DNA of 39,129 bases from DATARH01 sp035534855. Lineage in GTDB: Bacteria > Pseudomonadota > Alphaproteobacteria > ATCC43930 > CGMCC-115725. The position numbers were made by a program, and so were the translations under genes. A model generated the notes under the pieces. That model made no database searches, had not been told where the DNA came from, and saw nothing but the letters and a program-made list of their open reading frames with translations. The stretch is taken from the NCBI GenBank assembly GCA_035534855.1, contig DATLRD010000124.1, forward strand, positions 1-39,129. The letters run 5' to 3'. Below are positions 24,734 to 32,631 of this stretch, in pieces (within the stretch, counting starts at the first letter, position 1; each line of letters opens with the position of its first letter).

Positions 24734-25582
24734 ATGAAGCTGTTGCGCTATGGCCCGGCGGGCCAGGAAAAGCCCGGAATGCTCGACAAGGACGGGCATA
24801 TCCGCGACCTGTCGGCGGTCGTCCACGACATTGACGGCACCGTGCTGTCGCCGGCCTCGCTCGACCGACTCAAGGCGATCGACCCGGCGAGCCTGCCGCT
24901 GGTCGGCGGCAACCCGCGGCTCGGTCCGTGCGTCGGCAGCGTGTCGAAGGTGCTGGCGATCGGCCTCAACTATCGCCTGCACGCGCAGGAGGCCGGGATG
25001 CCGATCCCAAGCGAGCCGATCTTCTTCCTGAAGGCAATTAGCAGCATCAGCGGCCCCAACGACGACGTGATGATCCCGCGCGGCTCGCAAAAGACCGATT
25101 ACGAGGTCGAACTGGCGATCGTCATCGGCTCGACCGCGCGCTACGTCTCCGAGCAGGACGCGAAAAAGCACATCGCCGGGTATTGCATCGTCAACGACGT
25201 CAGCGAGCGTGAATACCAGATCGAGCGCGGCGGGCAGTGGACGAAAGGCAAAAGCTGCGACACCTTCTGCCCGATGGGCCCGTGGCTGGTCACTGCCGAC
25301 GAGGTCGGCGACGCCGGCAAGCTGCAGGTGTGGACCGAGGTCAACGGTGAGCGGCGCCAGAACAGCAACACCGCCGACCTGATCTTCGGCATCGAGAAGA
25401 TCGTCAGCTATTGCAGCGAGTTCATGACCCTTAACCCGGGCGACGTGATCCCGACCGGCACCCCGTCGGGCGTCGCAATGGGCTTCAAACCGCCGAAATT
25501 CCTTAAGGCCGGCGACACGATGCGGCTCGGCGTCGAGGGGCTGGGCGTGCAGCAGCAGCGCCTGGTACCCTGGGCGCGCTGA
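24734..25582 (+). CDS. FAH-family 2,4-diketo-3-deoxy acid hydrolase
   Basis: Fumarylacetoacetate-hydrolase fold enzyme of 282 residues. The N-terminal MKLLRYGPAGQEKPGMLD and the metal ligands in TDYEVELAIVIG (two Glu) and VNDVSEREYQ (Asp) are those of the group that cleaves 2,4-diketo-3-deoxy sugar acids (L-fuconate/L-rhamnonate type) to pyruvate and a hydroxy acid. PTGTPSGVAMGFKPP near residue 240 matches that subgroup too. GAGGAG precedes the ATG. It forms an operon with the SDR gene and ends before a strong hairpin (25595-25628). Confidence 0.88.
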   Translation: MKLLRYGPAGQEKPGMLDKDGHIRDLSAVVHDIDGTVLSPASLDRLKAIDPASLPLVGGNPRLGPCVGSVSKVLAIGLNYRLHAQEAGMPIPSEPIFFLKAISSISGPNDDVMIPRGSQKTDYEVELAIVIGSTARYVSEQDAKKHIAGYCIVNDVSEREYQIERGGQWTKGKSCDTFCPMGPWLVTADEVGDAGKLQVWTEVNGERRQNSNTADLIFGIEKIVSYCSEFMTLNPGDVIPTGTPSGVAMGFKPPKFLKAGDTMRLGVEGLGVQQQRLVPWAR

Positions 25583-25594
25583 GCCAACGGGGCT

Positions 25595-25628
25595 CCCGCC
25601 TCTCCGGCTTTGCGACCGGAGGGGCGGG
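25595..25628 (+). terminator. Strong hairpin after the FAH gene
   Basis: Arms CCCGCCTCTCCGG and CCGGAGGGGCGGG pair over 13 bp with one G-T wobble around an 8-nt loop, 12 nt after the stop. No T-run follows, as is usual in GC-rich genomes. Confidence 0.65.
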
Positions 25629-25772
25629 TTCGCAGCAGGAAGCGAGTTCGCGCTCGAGGCGAAATTGCCTGACGCGCCGGGCCAGAGGTTTTCGAGACCA
25701 CATCATATCGTGTTGACTTGGCGCAGCGATCGCGACCGCCAACCTGCAGCCTTGGGTTGGATCGCGGCACTA

Positions 25773-25802
25773 GCACCATGCGACACTTTTACGCTATGGT
25801 GC
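25773..25802 (+). promoter_or_regulatory. Inverted repeat upstream of cold-shock gene
   Basis: GCACCAT and ATGGTGC, perfect 7-bp arms 16 nt apart, lie 46 bp before the double cold-shock gene. It could be an operator or a leader hairpin that responds to temperature. No promoter pair could be assigned in the 25629-25847 gap. Confidence 0.35.
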
Positions 25803-25847
25803 AGTTCCTCAGCGCTTGCGCACCCGATTTCGCGTTCAGAGGGCCCC

Positions 25848-26372
25848 ATGTACGACCGTCGCCCCGATTTCTTCCGCGAAGATGCCCCCCCGCCGGGCCG
25901 CGTCCTCGAAGCCAAGGTCAAATGGTTCAACCCGACAAAGGGCTTTGGTTTCGTCACGCCGGATGACGGCACGCAGGACGCCTTTTTGCCGATGGCGATC
26001 CTGCGCCGCGCCGGCTTCGACAATATCGGCGAAGGCGCCTCGCTCACCTGCGAGGTCAGCGCCGGCGCCAAGGGGCCGCTCGTCACCAACATCCTCACCA
26101 TCGACGCCAGCACCGCCGCACCGCCGCGCGGCAACGGCTATGACCGCCGCGAGCCGCGGCCGTCGACGACGCTCGAAGGCGCGGTCAAATGGTTCGAGCC
26201 CGAAAAAGGCTACGGCTTCATCACCCCCGACGGCGGCGGCAAGGACGTGTTTGTCCACATCACCGCCCTGCGCCGCAGCGGAGTCGACACACTCGACCCC
26301 GGACAGCGCGTGCGGATGGAGGTGGTCGACGGCAGAAAAGGCCTCGAAGCCGACCAGATCGCACTGATTTGA
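25848..26372 (+). CDS. Double cold-shock-domain protein (paralogue)
   Basis: Nucleic-acid-binding protein of 174 residues with two CspA-type OB folds. CSD1 spans about 20-84 (KVKWFNPTKGFGFVTPDDG, then DAFLPMAIL). CSD2 spans about 108-172 (AVKWFEPEKGYGFITPDGG, then DVFVHITAL). In CSD1 the RNP2 motif reads FLPM instead of FLHA, so its usual histidine is lost and its RNA binding may be altered. The linker is short and basic. The ATG at 25848 has no clear ribosome site. It is a paralogue of the protein at 11497-12138. Confidence 0.87.
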   Translation: MYDRRPDFFREDAPPPGRVLEAKVKWFNPTKGFGFVTPDDGTQDAFLPMAILRRAGFDNIGEGASLTCEVSAGAKGPLVTNILTIDASTAAPPRGNGYDRREPRPSTTLEGAVKWFEPEKGYGFITPDGGGKDVFVHITALRRSGVDTLDPGQRVRMEVVDGRKGLEADQIALI

Positions 26373-26515
26373 GGCAGCCGATCGCGGATTGCCTGCGTTG
26401 ACAGCATACAAGCGCCGCGCACCGAAAGGTTTACAACGGCGCCACCACGGGGCACTTTGCGATGCGCCGCGGGCTTGCAGCAGCGGTTTTGCCGATTGAC
26501 GCCGAGAACAAGCCG

Positions 26516-27154
26516 ATGGATTTGCGCGATACGATACGCACCTATCGTTGGGTGTCCGGCTCCTACGACATTGTTTTTGGCCCGGTATTTCATCCCGGCC
26601 GCAAGGAGGCTGTGCGCATCGCCAACGACCGGCCGGGCCAGCGAATCCTGGAGGTCGGCGTCGGCACCGGCCTGTCGCTGCCGCATTTCCGGCGCGATTC
26701 GCACGTAACCGGCATCGACATCTCGGAAGAGATGCTGGCCAAGGCGCGGCGCCGGGTCGAGGAGGAGAAGCTCGCGCATGTCGACGGGCTCCATGTGATG
26801 GATGCCGAGCACATGGAGTTTCCCGACAATTCGTTCGACGCGGTGCTGGCGCTCTACGTCGCCCCGGTGGTGCCCGACCCGGCACGGTTCTGCGAAGAAA
26901 TGCGGCGCGTCTGCATCCCGGGCGGCACGATCGTGCTGGTCAACCATTTCATGAGCGAGAACTGGGCGCTGCGCTTTTTCGAACGGCGCCTGGCGCGGCT
27001 TGCGCGGCATATCGGGTTTCACCCCGATTTCGACTTCGACAAGTTCATGGCCGACAGCAAATTGACCGTGCGCGAGATCCGCCCGAGCAACCTGTTCGGC
27101 TATTGGCGCCTGTTGCGCTGCGTCAACGAGAAACCCGCCTCGATCCTCGATTAG
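26516..27154 (+). CDS. pmtA: Class I methyltransferase, PmtA-like phosphatidylethanolamine N-methyltransferase
   Basis: SAM-dependent methyltransferase of 212 residues. Motif I reads LEVGVGTGLSLPHF, followed by TGIDISEEMLAKARRRV. The N-terminal TYRWVSGSYDIVFGPVFHPGRKEAV and the later MRRVCIPGGTIVLVNHF match the Rhodobacter-type PmtA that makes phosphatidylcholine from phosphatidylethanolamine. The start at 26516 fits the family's N-terminus; an in-frame ATG at 26462 would add 18 residues. Neither start has a strong ribosome site. Specificity for PE is inferred from the family pattern; another small-molecule methyltransferase is possible. Confidence 0.78.
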   Translation: MDLRDTIRTYRWVSGSYDIVFGPVFHPGRKEAVRIANDRPGQRILEVGVGTGLSLPHFRRDSHVTGIDISEEMLAKARRRVEEEKLAHVDGLHVMDAEHMEFPDNSFDAVLALYVAPVVPDPARFCEEMRRVCIPGGTIVLVNHFMSENWALRFFERRLARLARHIGFHPDFDFDKFMADSKLTVREIRPSNLFGYWRLLRCVNEKPASILD

Positions 27155-27256
27155 GCCCACGGGTAGGCCCACGAGAGGCCACGGGCAGCCGAGCCACGGT
27201 CGTCCGGTGCCCGGCCCCGCCGCTGTTTCGGGAGGCGACGAAACCCGTTAAATGCC

Positions 27257-27823
27257 TCAGCCGGGCTTCGCGCTTTTCCGCAGCGCGATCTCGCTAAGCA
27301 GCGCGTCGACCGCGCCGCAGGCGAAGCCGAGCGAGGTCTCGTCGACCAGCCGGCCGGCTTTGATCTTCGATTCGGCCGCGGTGATGATCACCTCGCGCGC
27401 CAGCGTGACCCGCGACAGGCACGAATCGAGCGCGACCTTCATGTGTTCGAGGCACCGCGCACCGCCGAGCGGACCGCGCGAGGTCGCCATGATCGCCACC
27501 GGCTTGTACGCCAGCACCGAGGCGAAGGACGGGCGTGAGGCCCAGTCGATCGCGTTTTTGAGCACGCCCGGGATCGAGTGGTTGAATTCCGGCGCGCAGA
27601 AGACGAGCCCGTCCGCCGCCTCGATATCGGCCAGCATCTGCTTGACCGCCGGCGGACGCTTGTCACCTTCGAGATCCTGGTTGTAGAGCGCGATCGGTTC
27701 GAGATCGTAGAGCACCAGATCGGCGCGGTCGGCAAAGCGCTCGCGCAATGTCGCCAGGATCGCATTGGAAAACGAGCCGGCGCGCAGGCTGCCGGACATG
27801 CCGATCAGGCGGAACTGGGCCAT
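27257..27823 (-). CDS. NADPH-dependent FMN reductase
   Basis: Flavodoxin-fold reductase of 188 residues. The FMN phosphate loop GSLRAGSFSNAIL is at residues 10-22, and PEFNHSIPGVLKNAIDWASRP contacts the isoalloxazine ring; both are hallmarks of the ChrR/azoreductase-like NADPH:FMN reductase family. It reduces flavins, quinones or metals in the cytoplasm. It is convergent with pmtA and divergent from the aminotransferase. It could in principle supply reduced flavin to the LLM or HpaB-type oxygenases, but no linkage shows this. Confidence 0.88.
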   Translation of the reverse strand: MAQFRLIGMSGSLRAGSFSNAILATLRERFADRADLVLYDLEPIALYNQDLEGDKRPPAVKQMLADIEAADGLVFCAPEFNHSIPGVLKNAIDWASRPSFASVLAYKPVAIMATSRGPLGGARCLEHMKVALDSCLSRVTLAREVIITAAESKIKAGRLVDETSLGFACGAVDALLSEIALRKSAKPG

Positions 27824-27931
27824 CGTTGGTTTTTCCCCGGGTCAAAGGTGCTGGCGCGCACCACAGCGCGCCGTCATAGCGAAACCGCAAGGGCGATGGC
27901 AACGGTTTGCCGCCTCGTGCCAAGATGGGCC

Positions 27932-29101
27932 ATGAGCTTGCGCCCCTCCCGCCGCGGCCTCGTGCCGCCGTTTATCGCGATGGACGTGCTGCGCGCCGCC
28001 AACGCGCGCGAGGCTGCCGGCGAACAGGTGATCCATCTCGAGGTCGGCCAGCCCGGCACCCCGGCGCCGGCGGCAGTGCTGGAGGCGGCGCGGGCGGCGC
28101 TCGACAAGGAGCGCATCGGCTATACCGACGCCGAGGGCATCCCGCCGCTGCGCGAAGCGATCGCCGCGCATTACCGCGCGCAATACGGAATCGCAGTCGA
28201 TCCGGCCGAGGTGTTTGTCACGACCGGGTCGTCGGGGGCGTTCCAGCTTGCCTTTCTCGCCGCGTTCGAGTCCGGCGACCGGGTCGCGCTGGCCGCGCCC
28301 GGCTACCCCGCCTATCGCAACATCCTCTCGGCGCTCGGTCTCGAAACCGTGCTGATCGAGGCCGGGGAAAACGCGCATTACCAGCCCAACCCCGAGCTGC
28401 TCGACGGGTTTCCCGATCTCGCCGGGCTGATCGTCGCCAGTCCGGCCAACCCGACCGGCACGATGATCGCGCCAGCTGAATTGCGCCGGCTGTGCGACTA
28501 TTGCCGCGGGCGCGGCATACGCCTGGTCTCCGACGAGATCTACCACGGCATCACCTACGAGGCCGCAGCGCAGAGCGCGCGCGCCTTCGGCCCGGTCGAT
28601 CAAACGAGCGGGGCGATCGTCATCAACTCGTTCTCGAAATATTACAGCATGACCGGGTGGCGGCTCGGCTGGATGCTGGTGCCGCCCGACCTCGCCCGCT
28701 CGGTCGAATGCCTGGCGCAGAATTTCTACATCTCGCCGCCGACGCTGTCGCAACTCGCCGCGGTCGCGGCGTTCGACTGCCGGGCCGAGCTCGACGGCCA
28801 TGTCGCGCGCTACCGCGCCAACCGCGACCGGCTGATCGCTACGTTCGCCGCGGCAGGGCTCGGCCGGTACGCGCCGGCCGAGGGCGCGTTCTACCTCTAT
28901 GTCGACGTCTCGCCGCTTAGCCGCGACAGCGGCGAATTCTGCCGGCGGATGCTCGCCGAAACCGGGGTCGCGGCGACCCCCGGCGCCGATTTCGACCCGA
29001 TCCACGGCGACGACTGGGTGCGGTTCAGCTTCGCCGGCTCGACCGACGACATCGCCGAGGCTGCGCGTCGCCTCGCAACCTGGCTACCCCACCGGCGCTA
29101 G
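27932..29101 (+). CDS. Class I/II PLP aminotransferase
   Basis: Fold-type I aminotransferase of 389 residues, aspartate-aminotransferase-like. Visible motifs are HLEVGQPGTPAP at the N-terminus, VTTGSSGAFQLAF, the ASPANPTGT loop, SDEIYHGITY, and the PLP-binding lysine in NSFSKYYSMTGWRLGW. The C-terminal arginine is in WVRFSFAG. The ATG at 27932 is the first in frame; a preceding ATG (27925) is out of frame. The amino donor and product are unknown; neighbours give no pathway. Confidence 0.88.
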   Translation: MSLRPSRRGLVPPFIAMDVLRAANAREAAGEQVIHLEVGQPGTPAPAAVLEAARAALDKERIGYTDAEGIPPLREAIAAHYRAQYGIAVDPAEVFVTTGSSGAFQLAFLAAFESGDRVALAAPGYPAYRNILSALGLETVLIEAGENAHYQPNPELLDGFPDLAGLIVASPANPTGTMIAPAELRRLCDYCRGRGIRLVSDEIYHGITYEAAAQSARAFGPVDQTSGAIVINSFSKYYSMTGWRLGWMLVPPDLARSVECLAQNFYISPPTLSQLAAVAAFDCRAELDGHVARYRANRDRLIATFAAAGLGRYAPAEGAFYLYVDVSPLSRDSGEFCRRMLAETGVAATPGADFDPIHGDDWVRFSFAGSTDDIAEAARRLATWLPHRR

Positions 29102-29165
29102 CCTGGCGGACCGGTTCACCTCTGCCGATTCGCGGCGCCAGCGGTTTACGGTTCGCGGAATAATT

Positions 29166-29186
29166 GACCGTCTCAATCTAACGGTC
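29166..29186 (+). promoter_or_regulatory. Inverted repeat upstream of GGDEF gene
   Basis: GACCGT-N9-ACGGTC in the relatively AT-rich 203-bp gap before the GGDEF gene. It overlaps a TTGACC that could act as a -35. Operator function is inference. Confidence 0.35.
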
Positions 29187-29235
29187 GGATTGGCCGCACA
29201 CACCTTTTATTCATCTTCTCGGCCTAAACGCGGAA

Positions 29236-29243
29236 TTAACTAT
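29236..29243 (+). promoter_or_regulatory. TTAACTAT, CtrA-like half-site
   Basis: One mismatch to TTAACCAT, the CtrA half-site, 62 bp upstream of a diguanylate cyclase gene. Its context resembles that of the exact site at 21934. This is weak evidence on its own. Confidence 0.25.
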
Positions 29244-29304
29244 GCGCTGACGGCGGGTATGTCGGCGCGCGCTCGGTCGGATAGATGCGAAAGGCCTTGT
29301 TTTA

Positions 29305-31035
29305 ATGTCAGTCGAGGCTTGGGCTGACGATAATTCCGCCGCCACGACGGGATCGCGGAACCGCCGGCGGCAGCGATGGACGCGCATGCTGCCCGCGGTG
29401 ATCATCGGGCTGATCGCCTTGATGGGCATCAGCATGGGGCTCGATGTCGTCTTCGATCGCGTGCAAGCGCCCAGATTGGCAAATATTCAATCCGACATCG
29501 AGCAGGCGAGCATCGCCCGGGCGGCGCTCATCGACGCCGAGGACAGCGTGCGCGGATACGTAATGAGCGGCCGCCTCGAATACCTGGAAGACTATCTGGC
29601 CGACACCGAGGGGCTCGGAAGGATAAGCCCGACGCTTCTCGCTCAGCTCGACTCGTATGTCTCCGCGAGCACCGGCGTCGCTGGCGGATCGCCCTCGGCT
29701 TCCGGCGACATCACCACGTTGCGGAAGGCCTGGGACAGCGCAGTCCGCCAAGCTGGAGACAATCAGCGAAATTCGGCCGAAATGTCGCTGCTGTCTCCAT
29801 CCGCCAAGGAAGCGATGGATCGCTTGCGGGCTCAGACGGCTGGCTTTATCAGGCATCTCAGGGCACAAGAAGCCGAGGTCGCCTATTGGAGCAATCTGGA
29901 GCAGATGCTGCTTCAGATTCTGAACGTCGGGGGGGCGATTTTTGTCATCATTGCGATGATTTATGCGTTTCGCAGCATCACGCGGGCGATCACCACGGGT
30001 TTTGCGGCCAAGCAGCAGATCGAGCAGCTCTTTTCGATGGCCGACATGCTGCAGAGCGCCGCAGGCCAGGAAGATACCAATGAGGTCCTGCGCAACACCG
30101 CAGCGAACCTGCTGCCCCGGCTCAGCGTGGTGTTGTATGTATTCAACAACTCGCGCGACCGGCTCGACCTCTCGATGCGCTGGGGGGACCTCGCCGAGGC
30201 GGCGGCCGATCATCTTTCCCCTGCCTCGTGCTGGGCGCTGAGGCGGGGAAAGCCGCATTTGAACCTGTCGGAAGAGGGAGCGCTGCGATGCGCTCACGTC
30301 GTCCAGGATCAGATCGTCCTCGAGGTTCCGATGGCGGCGCGCGGCCAGCTGTACGGCCTTCTCTGCGTGATCTCGGAAGGTGCCGATGCGGCCGAGCGAT
30401 TGAACCACATTCGACCGATCGCCAATGCAATGGGCGACGCGATGTCGCTCGCGCTGTCCAGCATCGCATTGCGCGAGCAACTGCGGAGCCAAGCCCTGCG
30501 GGATCCGCTGACCGGGCTTTACAATCGTCGTTTCCTGGAAGAGATCCAGGAGCGAATGTGCCTCGATGCCGAGAGGCGGCGGACATCGATTTCGGCGATT
30601 ATGATCGACCTCGATCATTTCAAACGCCTCAACGATGAGCATGGCCATGCTGCCGGCGATGCAGCGCTGCGGGATGTTGCCGCGGCCATCCTCTCGTGCC
30701 TGCGCAGCTCGGACGTCGTTTGCCGGTATGGCGGAGAGGAACTGGCGGTCCTACTTTCCGATTGCTCATTGGCCGCAGCGACTGGCAAGGCAGAGCAGAT
30801 TCGCACGCGGATTTCGGAATTCACCAGCGCCAGAGGGGTGACAGTGACGGCCTCCCTGGGCGTGGCGTCGATCCCGGAGACATCCAATGAGGTTGCGGAC
30901 CTGCTGCCGGCCGCGGATGCGGCATTGTATCAGGCAAAGCAACATGGTCGAGACCGTGTGGCAGGCGCTCCCGTTCTGCGATCAGCGAAAAGATTGAGCC
31001 TGATCGACGCCGAAACGGCGGTGCCCACTGAATAG
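29305..31035 (+). CDS. Membrane-bound diguanylate cyclase (GGDEF) with CHASE3-like and GAF domains
   Basis: Signalling enzyme of 576 residues that makes cyclic di-GMP. TM1 is about residues 28-50. A helical periplasmic sensor of about 150 residues follows (SARAALIDAEDSVRGYVMSG-like, CHASE3 type), then TM2 about 205-225. A GAF-like domain lies at about 245-390 and GGDEF at about 400-560. The active site G476-G477-E478-E479-L480 is intact, and the inhibitory I-site RSSD (467-470) lies five residues before it, so product feedback is expected. Third codon positions carry visibly more A/T than in neighbouring genes, which hints at transfer. The upstream gap holds operator-like repeats. Confidence 0.9.
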   Translation: MSVEAWADDNSAATTGSRNRRRQRWTRMLPAVIIGLIALMGISMGLDVVFDRVQAPRLANIQSDIEQASIARAALIDAEDSVRGYVMSGRLEYLEDYLADTEGLGRISPTLLAQLDSYVSASTGVAGGSPSASGDITTLRKAWDSAVRQAGDNQRNSAEMSLLSPSAKEAMDRLRAQTAGFIRHLRAQEAEVAYWSNLEQMLLQILNVGGAIFVIIAMIYAFRSITRAITTGFAAKQQIEQLFSMADMLQSAAGQEDTNEVLRNTAANLLPRLSVVLYVFNNSRDRLDLSMRWGDLAEAAADHLSPASCWALRRGKPHLNLSEEGALRCAHVVQDQIVLEVPMAARGQLYGLLCVISEGADAAERLNHIRPIANAMGDAMSLALSSIALREQLRSQALRDPLTGLYNRRFLEEIQERMCLDAERRRTSISAIMIDLDHFKRLNDEHGHAAGDAALRDVAAAILSCLRSSDVVCRYGGEELAVLLSDCSLAAATGKAEQIRTRISEFTSARGVTVTASLGVASIPETSNEVADLLPAADAALYQAKQHGRDRVAGAPVLRSAKRLSLIDAETAVPTE

Positions 31036-31046
31036 ACCCGCCGAAC

Positions 31047-31751
31047 CTAGCCCGCCCGCGGGGCCCTGGCACGCTCGGCCGACCAGGCTTCGGGGTCGGC
31101 GAGGAACGCCTTGATCTTGTCGTATTGTCCGGCCTCGAAGCGGCCGAGCTGTTCCGCCATCCCTGCGACATCCCACCAGTTGGCAAGCGCGTGCAGCGTG
31201 ATCCCCTCGGCCTGCAGGCTGGTGTCGATATGCGGGAAGATGCCGTAGTTGAAGATCACGAAGGTGTGTGCGATCTCGCCGCCGGCCTGGCGGATCGCAC
31301 GGACGAAGTTGAGCTTTGAGGTGCCCTCGCTGGCGAGGTCTTCGACCAAGAGCACCCGCGCCCCGTCGCCGAGCCGGCCCTCGATCTGGGCGTTGCGGCC
31401 GAACCCCTTGGGCTGCTTGCGCACATAGAGCATCGGCAGCGACAGCCGGTCGGCGATCCACGCGGCAAACGGGATGCCGGCGGTTTCACCGCCGGCGATC
31501 GCGTCCAATGCCTCGAAGCCGATTTTGCGCTGGATCAGCTCGGCCCCCATGTCCATCAGCCGCCGCCGCGCGCGCGGAAACGAGATCAGCCGCCGGCAAT
31601 CGATATAGACCGGCGACAGGCGGCCCGAGGTGAAGGTGAACGGGTCGTCGGGCCGAAACAGAACGGCTTCGGTTTCGAGCAGGATGCGGGCGGTTATTTC
31701 CGCCGCATCGGCCTCTCCCGGCGTGCGGGCAGGATGTTCGGCCTTGGTCAT
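31047..31751 (-). CDS. pyrE: Orotate phosphoribosyltransferase
   Basis: Pyrimidine biosynthesis enzyme of 234 residues, joining orotate and PRPP to OMP. The PRPP loop reads VLLVEDLASEGTSK, a known variant of the VEDxxTTGGS motif. FTSGRLSPVYIDCRRLISFPR near the N-terminus and YVRKQPKGFGRNAQIEG are conserved OPRT segments. The start MTKAEHP at 31751 is preferred; the frame is open 20 codons further, but those would run over the imuA promoter. It is divergent from imuA with an 85-bp gap that contains the SOS box. Confidence 0.92.
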   Translation of the reverse strand: MTKAEHPARTPGEADAAEITARILLETEAVLFRPDDPFTFTSGRLSPVYIDCRRLISFPRARRRLMDMGAELIQRKIGFEALDAIAGGETAGIPFAAWIADRLSLPMLYVRKQPKGFGRNAQIEGRLGDGARVLLVEDLASEGTSKLNFVRAIRQAGGEIAHTFVIFNYGIFPHIDTSLQAEGITLHALANWWDVAGMAEQLGRFEAGQYDKIKAFLADPEAWSAERARAPRAG

Positions 31752-31793
31752 GCGGCATTTTAACGGCAAAGCGAGCAGGGTTGACAATCCATG

Positions 31794-31821
31794 TTGATGG
31801 GAACAAAACAAGAACTATAAA
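31794..31821 (+). promoter_or_regulatory. Probable imuA promoter with SOS box in its spacer
   Basis: TTGATG at 31794-31799 and TATAAA at 31816-31821 are 16 bp apart. The spacer is filled by the LexA box (31801-31815), so bound LexA would block polymerase. Transcription would begin only about 9 nt before the imuA ATG, leaving a very short leader. An alternative -35, TTGACA at 31781, lacks a good -10. Confidence 0.6.
31801..31815 (+). promoter_or_regulatory. LexA (SOS) box, GAAC-N7-GAAC
   Basis: GAACAAAACAAGAAC is an exact match to the direct-repeat SOS box of Alphaproteobacteria (GTTC-N7-GTTC read on the other strand). It lies 21 bp before the imuA start. The imuA-imuB-dnaE2 cassette is a classic LexA target. 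Confidence 0.85.
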
Positions 31822-31836
31822 ACTGAGGTGTTTGCG

Positions 31837-32631
31837 ATGCCGGGTGCGGTCGCGCTGGCCGCGTTGCGCAGCCAAATCCGCCGGATCGAGCGACCGGCGG
31901 CGGGCCTGCACGGGGTCCTGCCGTTCGGCGCCGCTGCGCTGGACCGGGCATTGCCGCAAGGCGGGCTGGCGCTCGGCGCCGTGCACGAGATTCTGGGGCA
32001 AGGCGGCGACGAGGAAGACGGCGCCGCGGCGGCCGGGTTTGCCGCCGGCATCCTCGCTCGGCTCGGCCGCTTCCCGGTGCTGTGGTGCCTGAAACGGCCC
32101 GATTTGTACGGGCCGGGGCTCGCGGCAAACGGACTCGATCCGGCGCGCCTGGTGCTGGTGTCGGAATCGCGCGACGAGCGCCTGTTGTGGGCGGTCGAAG
32201 AGGGGCTGCGCACCGGGCACGGCGCCGGCCTCGCCGCCGTGGTCGGCGAGATCGGCGCGCTGCCGATGGTGGCGAGCCGGCGGCTGCAGCTTGCCGCCGA
32301 GCGCTCCGGCGTCACCGCGCTGCTGCTGCGGCGCTGGCGCAGCGGCGCCGAGGCGGCGGCCGAGCGCGGCCGGCCGAGCGCGGCGGTGACGCGCTGGCGG
32401 GTGTCGTCGCTGCCCGCGGCCGCGGTCGTCGATGAGCGGGGGGCCGGCGAGCCGGGGATCGGGCGGCCGCGCTGGCGAGTCGAATTGCTGCGCTGCCGCG
32501 GCGGACGGCCGGGATCGTGGGAGGTGGAGGCGGCGGATGCGACGGGTCATGTGTGTATTTCTGCCGAACTGGCCGATCGACCGGCTGCGCCGCGCCAAAC
32601 ATATCCCTCGCCCCTCCGCCGGGCCGGGTGA
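31837..32631 (+). CDS. imuA: Translesion synthesis accessory protein ImuA
   Basis: RecA-like/SulA-related protein of 264 residues that works with ImuB and DnaE2 in SOS mutagenesis. Typical segments are LRSQIRRIERPAAGLHGVLPFGAAALDRALPQGGLALGAVHEI (residues 10-52), FPVLWCLKRPDLYGPGL, and LAAERSGVTALLLRRW. The full Walker A of RecA is absent, as usual. The ATG at 31837 follows GAGG by 8 nt; a GTG three codons upstream is possible. The 3' end overlaps imuB by 95 bp. It is the first gene of an SOS operon. Confidence 0.9.
   Translation: MPGAVALAALRSQIRRIERPAAGLHGVLPFGAAALDRALPQGGLALGAVHEILGQGGDEEDGAAAAGFAAGILARLGRFPVLWCLKRPDLYGPGLAANGLDPARLVLVSESRDERLLWAVEEGLRTGHGAGLAAVVGEIGALPMVASRRLQLAAERSGVTALLLRRWRSGAEAAAERGRPSAAVTRWRVSSLPAAAVVDERGAGEPGIGRPRWRVELLRCRGGRPGSWEVEAADATGHVCISAELADRPAAPRQTYPSPLRRAG

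Noticed and set aside
25712..25741. TTGACT as a -35 for the double cold-shock gene.
   Set aside because: No acceptable -10 is found at 16-18 bp (the sequence there is GC-only).
27155..27200. Short direct repeats of TAGGCCCACG after pmtA.
   Set aside because: Only two close copies and a partial third; too short and irregular for a CRISPR array or attachment site.
31752..31811. N-terminal extension of pyrE.
   Set aside because: It would run across the imuA promoter and SOS box and has no similarity to OPRT N-termini.
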